DNA of 64,000 nucleotides. Origin: Hymenobacter lapidiphilus (GTDB lineage: Bacteria; Bacteroidota; Bacteroidia; Cytophagales; Hymenobacteraceae). Shown here one piece after another: positions 8,284-16,045 of the stretch. The notes under the pieces are model-generated. The model made no database searches. It saw nothing but the letters and a program-made list of their open reading frames with translations, and had not been told where the DNA came from. The position numbers and the translations under genes are program-made. Numbering within the stretch: the stretch's first letter is position 1; every line of letters starts with the position of its first letter. The stretch covers positions 62,001-126,000 of the forward strand of contig NZ_JABKAU010000008.1 in NCBI RefSeq assembly GCF_013377885.1, in the 5' to 3' direction.

Positions 8284-9381
8284 ATGCCCCAACCCGCCCC
8301 CGACCAGCTTTGCCTCAACGGCCTGACCATTGGGCCGGGCGAGCGGGTGCTTACCCGTCTCGTGATTTCGCGGCTGCCTTCGGGAACGGTGATTGATATT
8401 CCGGTACACGTGTTCCGGGCCGTGGAGCCGGGGCCGACAGTGCTGCTGATGGCCGGCATGCACGGCGACGAGGTGAACGGCATTGAAACCATCCGTCGGC
8501 TTATCCGGCGCGAGCTGCTGCAGCCGCTGCGGGGCACCATCATCGCCATTCCCATCCTCAACATCTACGGCTTCCTCAATTTCTCGCGCGAGGTGCCCGA
8601 TGGCAAAGACGTGAACCGGAGCTTCCCCGGCAACCCCCGTGGCTCGCTGGCCAGCCGCGTGGCCCACCGCTTCATGCGCGAAATCATGCCGCTCATTGAT
8701 TACGGCATCGATTTCCATACGGGTGGAGCTACCCGGGCCAACACTCCGCAAATCCGTTGCCTGCTACACGAAGACGCCGAAACCGACGCGCTAGCCGCAG
8801 CTTTTGCCGCGCCTTTTACGTTGCATGCCGGCCTGCGCCCCGGCTCGCTGCGCGAAACGGCCATGCAGCAGGGCCGCCGCATTATCGTGTACGAAACCGG
8901 CGAATCGATGCGGCTGGATGAGCCGGGCATTGACCTGGGCATTGCCGGCACGCTGCGGGTGCTGCACCACCTGGGCATGCTGGCCGAGGCGCCGGCGCCG
9001 GCCCACCCAACGGTGGTGTGCCTGCGCTCTACCTGGCTGCGGGCCCGCTATGCCGGTATCTTCCGAAGTCTGGTACAGCTAGGCCAGCACGTAGAGGAGG
9101 GGCAGGCCTACGGCTCGGTGGCCGACCCTTACGGCGAGCGGTCGGTACGGCTGGAGTCGCCGGTAACGGGCTACATTATCGGCCTCAACCACATGCCCGT
9201 CGTCAATCAGGGCGATGCGCTGGTACACGTGGCCCGCCTCGATGCCGCGCCCAGCCGCGCCGACCTGGTAGTGCCCTTCGACGAGAAGCCCATCAAGCGC
9301 ACCGAAGAGGACGTGCGCGAGGTAGACCTGGCCGACGACCCCACCCTCCTTCCCGATGACGACGGCCAAGAAGTGTGGTAG
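8284..9381 (+). CDS. Succinylglutamate desuccinylase/aspartoacylase family (M14) protein
   Basis: This 365-residue zinc-dependent amidohydrolase or carboxypeptidase belongs to the AstE/ASPA branch of family M14. The first zinc ligands are in AGMHGDEVNG (H60, E63), the third in GIDFHTGG, and the catalytic acid is likely the E in VYETGESMRLDEPG. The C-terminal third (GQAYGSVADPYGERSV, VTGYIIGLNHMPVVNQGD) is the barrel-sandwich domain common in this branch. Genes of this type commonly follow rimK; the inferred job is hydrolysis of an amide on glutamate-containing substrates, but no substrate is proven. The family A palindrome before it may give it a separate transcript level. Confidence 0.85.
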   Translation: MPQPAPDQLCLNGLTIGPGERVLTRLVISRLPSGTVIDIPVHVFRAVEPGPTVLLMAGMHGDEVNGIETIRRLIRRELLQPLRGTIIAIPILNIYGFLNFSREVPDGKDVNRSFPGNPRGSLASRVAHRFMREIMPLIDYGIDFHTGGATRANTPQIRCLLHEDAETDALAAAFAAPFTLHAGLRPGSLRETAMQQGRRIIVYETGESMRLDEPGIDLGIAGTLRVLHHLGMLAEAPAPAHPTVVCLRSTWLRARYAGIFRSLVQLGQHVEEGQAYGSVADPYGERSVRLESPVTGYIIGLNHMPVVNQGDALVHVARLDAAPSRADLVVPFDEKPIKRTEEDVREVDLADDPTLLPDDDGQEVW

Positions 9382-9410
9382 GCACGGGGGCACGATTCAC
9401 CTATTCCCTG

Positions 9411-9418
9411 TACTTTTG
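9411..9418 (+). promoter_or_regulatory. Bacteroidota-type -7 box (TACTTTTG)
   Basis: The octamer fits TAnnTTTG and lies 44 bases before the ATG of the OmpH-like gene. The -33 region is GC rich without a clear TTTG. Confidence 0.4.
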
Positions 9419-9462
9419 CCCGGCTGCCCTTCGGCGGCTTTTTGCTTCTTCTTGCTTTCTGA

Positions 9463-10119
9463 ATGAAAAATTCCACTCAACTGATTGTAAATGCGCTGCT
9501 GGTTGTGGCCGTGGCTGTACTCTTTTACCTGCATTTCGCCAGCGGTAAGCCTGCCAAGCCTACCACCGCGCCCGCGCCCATAGCCGCCGCCCCCGCCGAT
9601 ACCACTGCCGACGAGGCCGACGAGCCCGAAGTTCCCCTCACCCCGGCTGTGCTGGCCGACACCAACAAGGTGGCTTACGTAGAAACCAACCGGCTGCTGG
9701 AAGAATACCAGGGCATGAAAGATGCCAGCAAGCGGCTGGAAGCCAAAGCCCGCGGCTGGGAAGCTCAGAATAAAAAGCTCGTAACCAGCTTCCAGACGGC
9801 CGTGCAGCAGTATCAGCAGAAGGCCGAAGGCATGAGCCCCGAGCAGCGCGCCGCCACCGAGCAGCAGCTACAGGCCCAGCAGATGAAGGTGGGCCAGGAG
9901 CAGGAGCGCCTTCAGGGCCAGGCCCAGCAGGAGCAGGCCAAGCTGAACGACCAGGTAATGGGCCGCGTGAACAAGCAGATTGAGAAGTACGGCAAGGCCA
10001 ATGGCTACCGCCTGATTCTGGCCACCGGCGCCGGCAATATCGCCTATGGTCGCAAAGACCTCGACATTACCACACCGGTGCTCAAATACTTGAACAAGGA
10101 GTACGCGGGCAAAAAGTAG
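9463..10119 (+). CDS. OmpH/Skp family periplasmic protein
   Basis: The protein has one N-terminal hydrophobic segment (LIVNALLVVAVAVLFYLHF), a Pro/Ala-rich linker, then a Skp-like domain with a long coiled coil (EEYQGMKDASKRLEAKARGW through QQEQAKLNDQVMGRVNKQIE) and the closing strands YRLILATGAGNIAYG and DITTPVL. Skp-type chaperones hold unfolded outer-membrane proteins in the periplasm. The 218-residue length is somewhat more than E. coli Skp because of the linker, and the N-terminus looks like a retained anchor rather than a cleaved signal. An intrinsic terminator follows 22 bases after the stop. Confidence 0.87.
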   Translation: MKNSTQLIVNALLVVAVAVLFYLHFASGKPAKPTTAPAPIAAAPADTTADEADEPEVPLTPAVLADTNKVAYVETNRLLEEYQGMKDASKRLEAKARGWEAQNKKLVTSFQTAVQQYQQKAEGMSPEQRAATEQQLQAQQMKVGQEQERLQGQAQQEQAKLNDQVMGRVNKQIEKYGKANGYRLILATGAGNIAYGRKDLDITTPVLKYLNKEYAGKK

Positions 10120-10141
10120 CCACCCAGTAATACCATCCCGA

Positions 10142-10186
10142 AAGGTCCAACGGCCCGACTCACTAAGTCGGGCCGTTGGGCCTTTT
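10142..10186 (+). terminator. Intrinsic terminator after the OmpH-like gene
   Basis: A stem of about 19 base pairs with one mismatch (AGGTCCAACGGCCCGACT against AGTCGGGCCGTTGGGCCT) with a 5-base loop is followed by TTTT. Confidence 0.8.
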
Positions 10187-10349
10187 ACGTCGGCCGGGCG
10201 TTGGGCTGATTCCCGCCGGTGACTTACGCAGGCAGTTGCCCTTTGCCGAGTGGCAGCGTACAGGCCGGTTAAACTCTGGGGCAGTAGCGGCTTCTAAGTG
10301 GGTAGCCTCGCCGCTCAAGGCGGGGTGGTTTACTCCTTTTCGGCTCACT

Positions 10350-10607
10350 ATGAAAAAGCATTCGTTCTTTCCCGTATTGCTGGCCTTGCTGGCCATTGTT
10401 TCGTCCGGGCTGTTGAGCGGCTGCGTGGCTTCGGCCCGACCAACGGCTGTGGTGGTGCGTCCGCGGCCGTATTACCGCCCCGCGCCAGTGGTTGTGGTGG
10501 CTCCACGGCCGATGGTGGTGGTGCCGAGGCGGGCGGTAATTGTAAAGCCTGCACCGCGCGCCTACTACCCGTACCGCCCACACCGCTTTTCTGGCCGGCC
10601 GCGGTAA
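10350..10607 (+). CDS. Small lipoprotein with Pro/Val/Arg-rich tail
   Basis: This 85-residue product begins MKKHSFFPVLLALLAIVSSG and has the lipobox LLSGC, so it should be a lipid-anchored envelope protein. The mature part is low in complexity: alternating VVV/VVVV stretches and RPRPYYRP, APRPM, VPRRA and APRAYYPYRP segments. Such basic, tyrosine-rich tails occur in small Bacteroidota lipoproteins of unknown function. The ATG at 10350 is used because the upstream frame has no signal-peptide character. A perfect 31-bp palindrome begins just after its stop and separates it from a convergent gene. Confidence 0.75.
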   Translation: MKKHSFFPVLLALLAIVSSGLLSGCVASARPTAVVVRPRPYYRPAPVVVVAPRPMVVVPRRAVIVKPAPRAYYPYRPHRFSGRPR

Positions 10608-10609
10608 GC

Positions 10610-10692
10610 AGCCCGGCCCTAGAACACGCACTGCCGAACTCCTGACGCACAGTGTGGCAGAAGTTCGGCAGTGCGTGTTCTAGGGCCGGGCT
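10610..10692. repeat. Perfect 31-bp palindrome between convergent genes
   Basis: Positions 10610-10640 are the exact reverse complement of 10662-10692 with a 21-base loop. The sequence is not shared with families A or B. It may end transcription from both sides, but neither side has a clear T-run. Confidence 0.85.
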
Positions 10693-10696
10693 GGTG

Positions 10697-11248
10697 TTAG
10701 AAAACGAAGCGCAGGCTTACGGCTGCGTCATTGTATAAGCCGGTGTATCCTCGGAATACTTCAAAAAATGGCTTATAGTCCAGCGCCACTACGAAAGGCA
10801 GGTCGGGCAGCTTGTATTCGAGGCCCACAATGAGGTCGGCACCGCCTACCAGGTGTGTCTGGTCGTCGTAGTAATAGCGGTAGTAGTACTTGTCCTTTTT
10901 GCGGCCAAAACGGGAGTCCTCGAAGTAGTAGCGGCCTTCATAGGCCCCCAGATGGGCGCCGGCACCGTAGTAAAACTGCAGGCCTTTGAAATCGGAAATA
11001 GGCAGGTGTTTCTCCAATAGCAGCGTCAGGCGGCCACCGCGGGCGGCATACTCACGCGTGAGCAGGCCCTCCGCGGCCACGCCGTTCTTGTCGCTCAGGA
11101 AGTGCTTTACGGTGAGGCCCGACGACCAGCCGCCGGCCCGCAGGCCGATGCCGGTCGTGTAGCCACTGTTGCTCTTTTTTTGTGCCAGGGCCGGAGTGCC
11201 CGCTGCCAGTACGCCCAGCGCCAAAGCGCCAGTCAGCCAGAATTTCAT
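10697..11248 (-). CDS. Outer-membrane beta-barrel protein, hypothetical
   Basis: A cleavable signal peptide (MKFWLTGALALGVLAAGTPALAQ) precedes about 160 residues of alternating amphipathic strands: GYTTGIGLRAGGWSSGLTV, LTLLLEKHLPI, LQFYYGAGAHLGAYEG and so on. The C-terminal residue is phenylalanine after AAVSLRFVF, the usual BamA recognition signal. This is the layout of a small 8-stranded barrel. The tyrosine-rich loop DKYYYRYYYDD is unusual. The start at 11248 follows a TACTTTTG box. No function can be assigned. Confidence 0.75.
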   Translation of the reverse strand: MKFWLTGALALGVLAAGTPALAQKKSNSGYTTGIGLRAGGWSSGLTVKHFLSDKNGVAAEGLLTREYAARGGRLTLLLEKHLPISDFKGLQFYYGAGAHLGAYEGRYYFEDSRFGRKKDKYYYRYYYDDQTHLVGGADLIVGLEYKLPDLPFVVALDYKPFFEVFRGYTGLYNDAAVSLRFVF

Positions 11249-11284
11249 ACAGGGAAAGTAAATTGGGGAAATCGGAATTCCCCG

Positions 11285-11292
11285 CAAAAGTA
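11285..11292 (-). promoter_or_regulatory. Bacteroidota-type -7 box (TACTTTTG)
   Basis: Read on the reverse strand the octamer fits TAnnTTTG. It is 36 bases upstream of the barrel protein start at 11248. Confidence 0.4.
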
Positions 11293-11306
11293 CAACATGA
11301 CCCTAA

Positions 11307-11984
11307 CTATCCGACCAGAATTCCCGCCCTGCCTTCGCGGGCAATGGCGTCGGAGCGGTGGATGCGGATGCCGCCGCCATCATCTTCGGCCGCCCGCAGC
11401 ATGGCTCGGGCCACTGTATCGGCGGTAATGGCGCGGTAGGGGCGCAGTGGCCCCAGCAGCAGCGGCTGCAGCAGGCCCAACAGCCCACCGGCCAGCCGCT
11501 CGCCCAGGCGTGGGGCCGGCCGGTGGCCCAGCAGCAGCGAGGGCCGGAAAATATGAATGGCATGAAACGAGGTCTGGCGCACGGCTTCCTCCATTTCGCC
11601 CTTCACCCGCCCGTAGTAAGCCGCCGAACCGGCATCGGCTCCCAGCGACGATACGACCAGCAGCTGGCCCCCGAAGTTGGCCGCCGCCAGCCGCGCCAGC
11701 TCCGTCACGAAAGTGAAGTCGACCTTGTAAAACGCCTTGCGCGAGCCCGCCTGCGCCATCGTGGTACCCAGGCAGCAAAACACGTCGTCGGCCACCAGCT
11801 GCTGCCGGTAGTCGGCGAGGCGCTCGAAGTCGACTACCAGTTGCTCCAGCTTTTCGTGTACCAGTGGCAGCGGCTTCCGGACCAGCGCAATAACGCGGCT
11901 GTAGCGGGCCGAGGCCAGCAGGAGCGGCAGCAGCTGTTGGCCAATAAGGCCGCTGGCACCGGCAATTAGGGCAGTTTTGGGCAT
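11307..11984 (-). CDS. NAD(P)H-binding Rossmann-fold oxidoreductase (atypical SDR)
   Basis: The 225-residue protein starts MPKTALIAGASGLIGQQLL, with the glycine-rich NAD(P)-binding loop GASGLIG at residues 8-14. It continues with DDVFCCLGTTMAQAGS, ELARLAAANFGG and LLVVSSLGADAGSAAYYGRVKGE, a YxxxK-like segment (YYGRVKG). This is the pattern of HTATIP2/YwnB-type atypical short-chain reductases. The longer frame back to 12140 is translated repeat sequence (family B) and is rejected. Substrate and pathway are unknown. Confidence 0.85.
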   Translation of the reverse strand: MPKTALIAGASGLIGQQLLPLLLASARYSRVIALVRKPLPLVHEKLEQLVVDFERLADYRQQLVADDVFCCLGTTMAQAGSRKAFYKVDFTFVTELARLAAANFGGQLLVVSSLGADAGSAAYYGRVKGEMEEAVRQTSFHAIHIFRPSLLLGHRPAPRLGERLAGGLLGLLQPLLLGPLRPYRAITADTVARAMLRAAEDDGGGIRIHRSDAIAREGRAGILVG

Positions 11985-12035
11985 TTCGGTTGGGTTTTGA
12001 CTGAGCAGGTTACTCTGAGCTACGTGAAGAAGCTG

Positions 12036-12211
12036 AAGAACGACGTAGGGGCGGGGCTTGTCCCCGCCCCCCGTTGAACGGTCCGGGTGTGAATCGTTCA
12101 ACGACGTAGGGGCGGGGCTTGTCCCCGCCCGCCGCTGCAACGGTTTCGCCTAGTTATGTTCAAATGGCTTTAACGGCGGGCGGGGACAAGCCCCGCCCCT
12201 ACGTCGTTCTT
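12036..12211. repeat. Composite GC-rich element, family B copy 2
   Basis: Two forward units and one reverse unit of the TAGGGGCGGGGCTTGTCCCC repeat are framed by AAGAACGACGTA and its reverse complement. The element lies between the SDR gene start and the end of cvfB. Confidence 0.85.
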
Positions 12212-12222
12212 TATAGCCCGGG

Positions 12223-13056
12223 CTAGCTGGGGCGCAGCTGGGTGTGCTCGGGGGCCAGATCGATCAAACCTTGCTTGTAGAGCGCGCCCAGGGCCTTTTT
12301 GAAGATTTTCTTGCTCATGCCCAGGCGGCGGTACACGTCGTCGGCCAGGCTTTTGTCGCCCAGGGGCAGGCGGCCTTCGGGGGCGGCGCGCAGGGCTTCG
12401 AGCAGCGTGTCGGACTGGGCGCGGGCCTCGTCGTAGCCGATTTGCTGCAGGCTCAGGTCGAGTTTGCCATCGGGGCGGATAGCGCGGATGTAGCCGGTGT
12501 GCACGTCGCCGAGGCGCAGGGGCTTGAACACCTCGTTGTGGAAAATGAGGCCCTGGTGGGTGCCATCGACCAGCATCTTGTAGCCCAAATCGGTTTCCTC
12601 GGCCACGAACAGCTCGGCCGCGTCGCCCACCTTGCCCGGAAACGGGTCGGCGCTGAGGAACCACTCCCACTTGGCCGAGGCTACAATGCGGTCCGAGGTA
12701 TCGTCGAGGTACACAAATACGGTGGCCCGCTCGCCGGCGCGCAGGTTGCGGCGCTGGTTGCGGTAGGGCAGCAACAGGTCTTTTTCCAGGCCCCAGTCGA
12801 GGAAGGCGCCGGTAGGCGTTACGTCGCGCACGGTGAGGGCCGCGAACTGGCCCACGCGGGCAAAGGGCTCGAGGTTGGTGGCAATCAGGCGGTCTTCCGA
12901 GTCGCGGTACACGAACACGCGCACCACATCACCGATTTGGGTGCCCGGCTCCACGTACTTGCGCGGCAGCAGCAGGTCGCCATCGTCAGACGTCAGGTAG
13001 AGGCCGAAATCCACCTCCCGCACCACTTCCAGGTCGTTGAAATCACCGAGAATCAT
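12223..13056 (-). CDS. cvfB: CvfB-like S1 RNA-binding protein
   Basis: CvfB proteins have three S1-type OB domains and a C-terminal winged helix; in Staphylococcus CvfB affects virulence gene expression and binds RNA. The 277-residue protein begins MILGDFNDLEVVREVDFGLY, then LLLPRKYVEPG and VRVFVYRDSEDRLIAT (first S1), DVTPTGAFLDWGLEKDLLLP (second), GYIRAIRPDGKLDLSLQQIGYD (third), and a winged-helix end with VYRRLGMSKKIFKKALGALY. The start at 13056 gives the usual family length; ATG at 13086 is possible. The frame further upstream enters the 21-bp tandem array and is not coding. Confidence 0.87.
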   Translation of the reverse strand: MILGDFNDLEVVREVDFGLYLTSDDGDLLLPRKYVEPGTQIGDVVRVFVYRDSEDRLIATNLEPFARVGQFAALTVRDVTPTGAFLDWGLEKDLLLPYRNQRRNLRAGERATVFVYLDDTSDRIVASAKWEWFLSADPFPGKVGDAAELFVAEETDLGYKMLVDGTHQGLIFHNEVFKPLRLGDVHTGYIRAIRPDGKLDLSLQQIGYDEARAQSDTLLEALRAAPEGRLPLGDKSLADDVYRRLGMSKKIFKKALGALYKQGLIDLAPEHTQLRPS

Positions 13057-13212
13057 TCTCTCAATTAAAAGTTGAAAATTAACCATGACCGGGTGCGGCC
13101 CTTGGAGCTTGGCGCGAAGGTACGCAAAGGGCAAGGGCGGGGCACGGAAGCGTTGGCGGCCCGGCCCGGCGTGCGGAGCATCCGGCAGCAGCTGCGCATC
13201 GGGCGCTGCCGG

Positions 13213-13422
13213 ATGAACTTCACCTGATGGCGCATGAACTTCACGCGCCGGCGGGTGAAGTTCATCCACCCGAGCATAGTTTTCACTCGTTGTTGGATGA
13301 ATATCACCCGACGATGCACGAATCTCATCCGGCGACGCATGAATTTTACCCGGTGATGCGGGAAATTCATTCGACGGCCCATAAAAATCACGCGCCGCCG
13401 CAGGAATTTCATCCGGCGGCGC
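13213..13422. repeat. 21-bp tandem array, ten units with internal dyad
   Basis: Ten consecutive 21-base units with no insertions or deletions follow the consensus ATGAATTTCACCCGGCGACGC; units diverge by several bases. Each unit has a GGTGAA-n-TTCACC type dyad. The 457-base gap between cvfB and the next gene (13057-13510) holds this array plus an 11-bp inverted repeat on its left and a 12-bp hairpin on its right. No credible gene is seen in the gap. Confidence 0.85.
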
Positions 13423-13455
13423 GTGAATGGGCGGTGGCAGGGGCTACACGCAAAA

Positions 13456-13484
13456 CGGGGCCGGATGACGCGCATCCGGCCCCG
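13456..13484 (-). terminator. Intrinsic terminator for the gene at 13511-13990
   Basis: A perfect 12-bp stem (CGGGGCCGGATG / CATCCGGCCCCG) with a 5-base loop is followed on the reverse strand by TTTTG. Confidence 0.65.
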
Positions 13485-13510
13485 CGGGGTGAGGGCCTGG
13501 CCGGCTCCTA

Positions 13511-13990
13511 CTATTTGAGCCGGTCGGCTTTGCGGGCCGTGCTTTGCTCGAAGCGGGTTTTGAGCACAGTGCGGGCATCTTCGGCCCCCGATATGCCCTG
13601 GCGGGCGGCCTGCTGCACCGAGTTGTAGAAAGCCAGCGCCACCACGTAGGCTTCGCTACTGAGCTTGATGCTGGTGCTGCTTAGGTTGGAAGCCAGTGGC
13701 TGCAGGCGGCGCCCGATGCTTTGCAGCTGCTCCCAGGCCGTCAGGTCCTGGCGCAGGCCGGCAATATCGACGTAGCCGGGCGCGAAGGTGGGCTGCTGCT
13801 CGGCCAGGTCGAGGGCCTGCCGGATGAAGGGCAGCGAGGCGTCGCTGGCCTTGGGCAGGCGCTGGGTTTCCTTGCCCGTCAGCGTAATCAGGACCGGGGC
13901 CAGGGCGGCATCCAGCGCATCGAGCGCGTCGTTGATTTTCTTCAGGTCGGCCGCGGCCAGGGTAATCTGCAGGTTGTCGGGGGCAGGCAT
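13511..13990 (-). CDS. Hypothetical helical protein, 159 residues
   Basis: The product is predicted soluble and almost wholly alpha-helical: DLKKINDALDALDAALAPVL, ASLPFIRQALDLAEQQ, LRQDLTAWEQLQSIGRRLQP and AYVVALAFYNSVQQAARQG. There is no signal peptide. The ATG at 13990 (MPAPDNLQITLAAAD) is chosen because the frame before it is compositionally unlike protein. A terminator lies after its stop. No family was recognised; helical bundles of this size occur as uncharacterised proteins in Hymenobacter-like genomes. Confidence 0.72.
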   Translation of the reverse strand: MPAPDNLQITLAAADLKKINDALDALDAALAPVLITLTGKETQRLPKASDASLPFIRQALDLAEQQPTFAPGYVDIAGLRQDLTAWEQLQSIGRRLQPLASNLSSTSIKLSSEAYVVALAFYNSVQQAARQGISGAEDARTVLKTRFEQSTARKADRLK

Positions 13991-14108
13991 ACGCAACAGG
14001 GAGTTAGGAGTGAGGAAGAAGGAAGACAGCGCGAACCACCAGCGGTGGAAAGCCGGCGTCAAGATAGCGGGTTTCTGGCCCGCGGCCAACCGCGTATCGG
14101 GGTGCCGG

Positions 14109-16018
14109 CTAGTGGTTTATCTCCAGCTGCTGCCGCTCGGTTTGCTGGCCGCGCTGGCTGTGCAAAAAGTACAGCCCGGCGGGCCAGGCGCGGGTATCGA
14201 GGCGGGTGGGCTGCTGGCTGGCGCGGCCCTGGTACACCACCCGGCCCTGGTGTAAATGGTGAGCCCGGTGCCGGCGGGCTGCTCCAGCGTGAGGGTGCCA
14301 TTGGCCGGGTTGGGGTAAGCTACGGGCTGGCTGGGAGCCATGCGCGACTGGGGCGAGCAAACAGGCCGGCCGTTTACATACGTCTGGCCGATGTTGACGT
14401 ACCAGGAGGCCGTTTTCAGCCCGTCGCATTCGTTTTGAAACTGCACCTGCACGTATACGCTGCCGCTTTCCGGCATTTGCAGCTCCAGATTGGTAGAAGT
14501 AGTGCCGTTGCCCACCGATGCCCCGCCACTCACGCTCCACTGGAAGTTGGTATTTTGGCCGCGGGTGGCCTGGGTGGTAGCCAGCAACATAAGGGAGGTG
14601 TAAGGGCAAACCGTGCCCCCGGCCGGCGTATAGTCAGTAGAACTGATGCCGCCTTCGCCTGAGCCGGTGAGCAGCTGCACAAATAGCGGATTAGAGGCTT
14701 GGCAGCTGGCATTGATGGCGCGCACCTGCAACATGCCGGTAGTGGCGGCAAACGTGGCCGGGGCATGCAGCTGCAGCTCGGGGGCGGCAGTTACGTAGGG
14801 GCTGGTGGCGGTCGGGTTGCCCACTACCGTAAAGCCGGCCGGAAATTCCCAAGAGTAGCCCGTGGCGCCTGCCACGGCCGCGAAGCGAAACAGCGGCTGG
14901 TCGTTGGCGCAGACCGCAAAGTTGTTGCCGCTGCCGATGGCAGGGGACGTAAAAGCCGTGGGCGTAGCTACCTGCGGATTCACCTGCACCACAATGGGAG
15001 GAGCTGTTACCGTAGCACTAACACCGTTACGGGTATAAGTAGCTTGCAGGTTAATGGTACCCGTGCCACCGCCGGGGCGCAGAAACACGCCGGGGGTGGC
15101 CGTGTTCAGGCAGCAAAAGGAGTTGACAATACCACTAACAGCAAACTGGTAGTTACCAAACGAGCCGCCCGCGGGCAGCGTGCCGGCTCCAGGTCGCACG
15201 TTTTGCAGGTTTTGGCCACAGAATAGGCTGATGTTGCCGCCCTGGGGCGTTTGGTCGCTGATGATGCGTAGCGGGGGTACTGGACGGGTAACCGGCTGCA
15301 CAAAGGGCTGGGTGCGGCTCACATTTTGCCCGGCCAGCAGATACGAATTGCAGAACGTGTCGAGGGCGCGCACGCTGATAGAGCCGGCGCCGGCGGGCGA
15401 GGGAATAACGCGCACCGAGTTGGTATTGGTGCGGGCCGTGGTGCCGGAGAAGCCCTCGAACTGCCAGCCGGCCGGAATGGTCCACTCGTAGCTGCCGGCG
15501 AAATCGGTGCGGTTGGTCGCGGCGGGGTAAGGCAAGCGCACCTGCGGCACGGAGAGCGTAACGACCGTGTTATCGCCGAAGGGAATCTCGCCATTGAACA
15601 CAGCCCCGTTAAGACTGATGGGCCCAACCGAAGTAGTGGCCAGCGAACGGGTAACGACGGGTAGAGGGGCTGAGGCATTGACCGCCGGGTTGCTGCAGTT
15701 TCTGGTCTGAACCGTCAGGCTAGGGGGATTACTATCCGACGTGGGCAGGTCGTCCCACACCACCTGAATGACGAGAGGGCCATCAACGGTAGTCTGGTTG
15801 GTCTGGTATTGGCGCCCTCCCTTAATGGTCCATATTGCCGAGCAGCCATTGGTGCCCACACCCTGCGTCTGCGGCTGGACGCTGTAGAGGATGGGCACGC
15901 CCGTACAGGCTGGTAGGCCATTGAAAGGGTCGTTAATCTTGATTGTGGATTGTTGCGCCTGAGAGACAAGCGGAAACAGACACGCAATCGTAAGCAGAAA
16001 GGAGAAAAGTGTTTTCAT
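14109..16018 (-). CDS. Secreted multi-domain protein with T9SS sorting domain, frameshifted near its end
   Basis: The protein begins with a signal peptide (MKTLFSFLLTIACLFPLVSQAQ) and continues through several PKD/Ig-like repeats rich in Gly, Thr and Ser (for example GYSWEFPAGFTVVGN, NFQWSVSGGASVGNG). Near the end comes the start of a type A T9SS sorting domain, PVAYPNPANGTLTLEQPAGTG. The frame then runs into nonsense ending at 14117. The adjacent frame supplies the rest: QGRVVYQGRASQQPTRLDTR, WPAGLYFLHSQRG and EINH, ending with TAG at 14109. One extra base at about 14249-14250 (a GG that should be GGG on the plus strand) restores the whole domain. Either the base was lost in sequencing or this cargo can no longer be exported by T9SS. 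Confidence 0.85.
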
Positions 16019-16045
16019 GAGTGAAAAAGAAGAAAGGGTGAGGAA

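Noticed and set aside
11985-12140. Upstream extension of the SDR reading frame
   Set aside because: The extra residues (AGTSPAPTS, GGGDKPRPYV) are translated family B repeat sequence; MPKTALIAGASG is the natural start.
13065-13475. Reverse-strand ORF with RRRVKFM repeats
   Set aside because: The same array read in another frame; arginine-rich composition follows from the DNA unit.
13227-13628. 133-codon ORF over the 21-bp array with HEFHPA repeats
   Set aside because: It runs on into the antisense of the next gene and has no ribosome-binding site; the periodicity is explained by the tandem repeat. It is kept only as an alternative in the findings.
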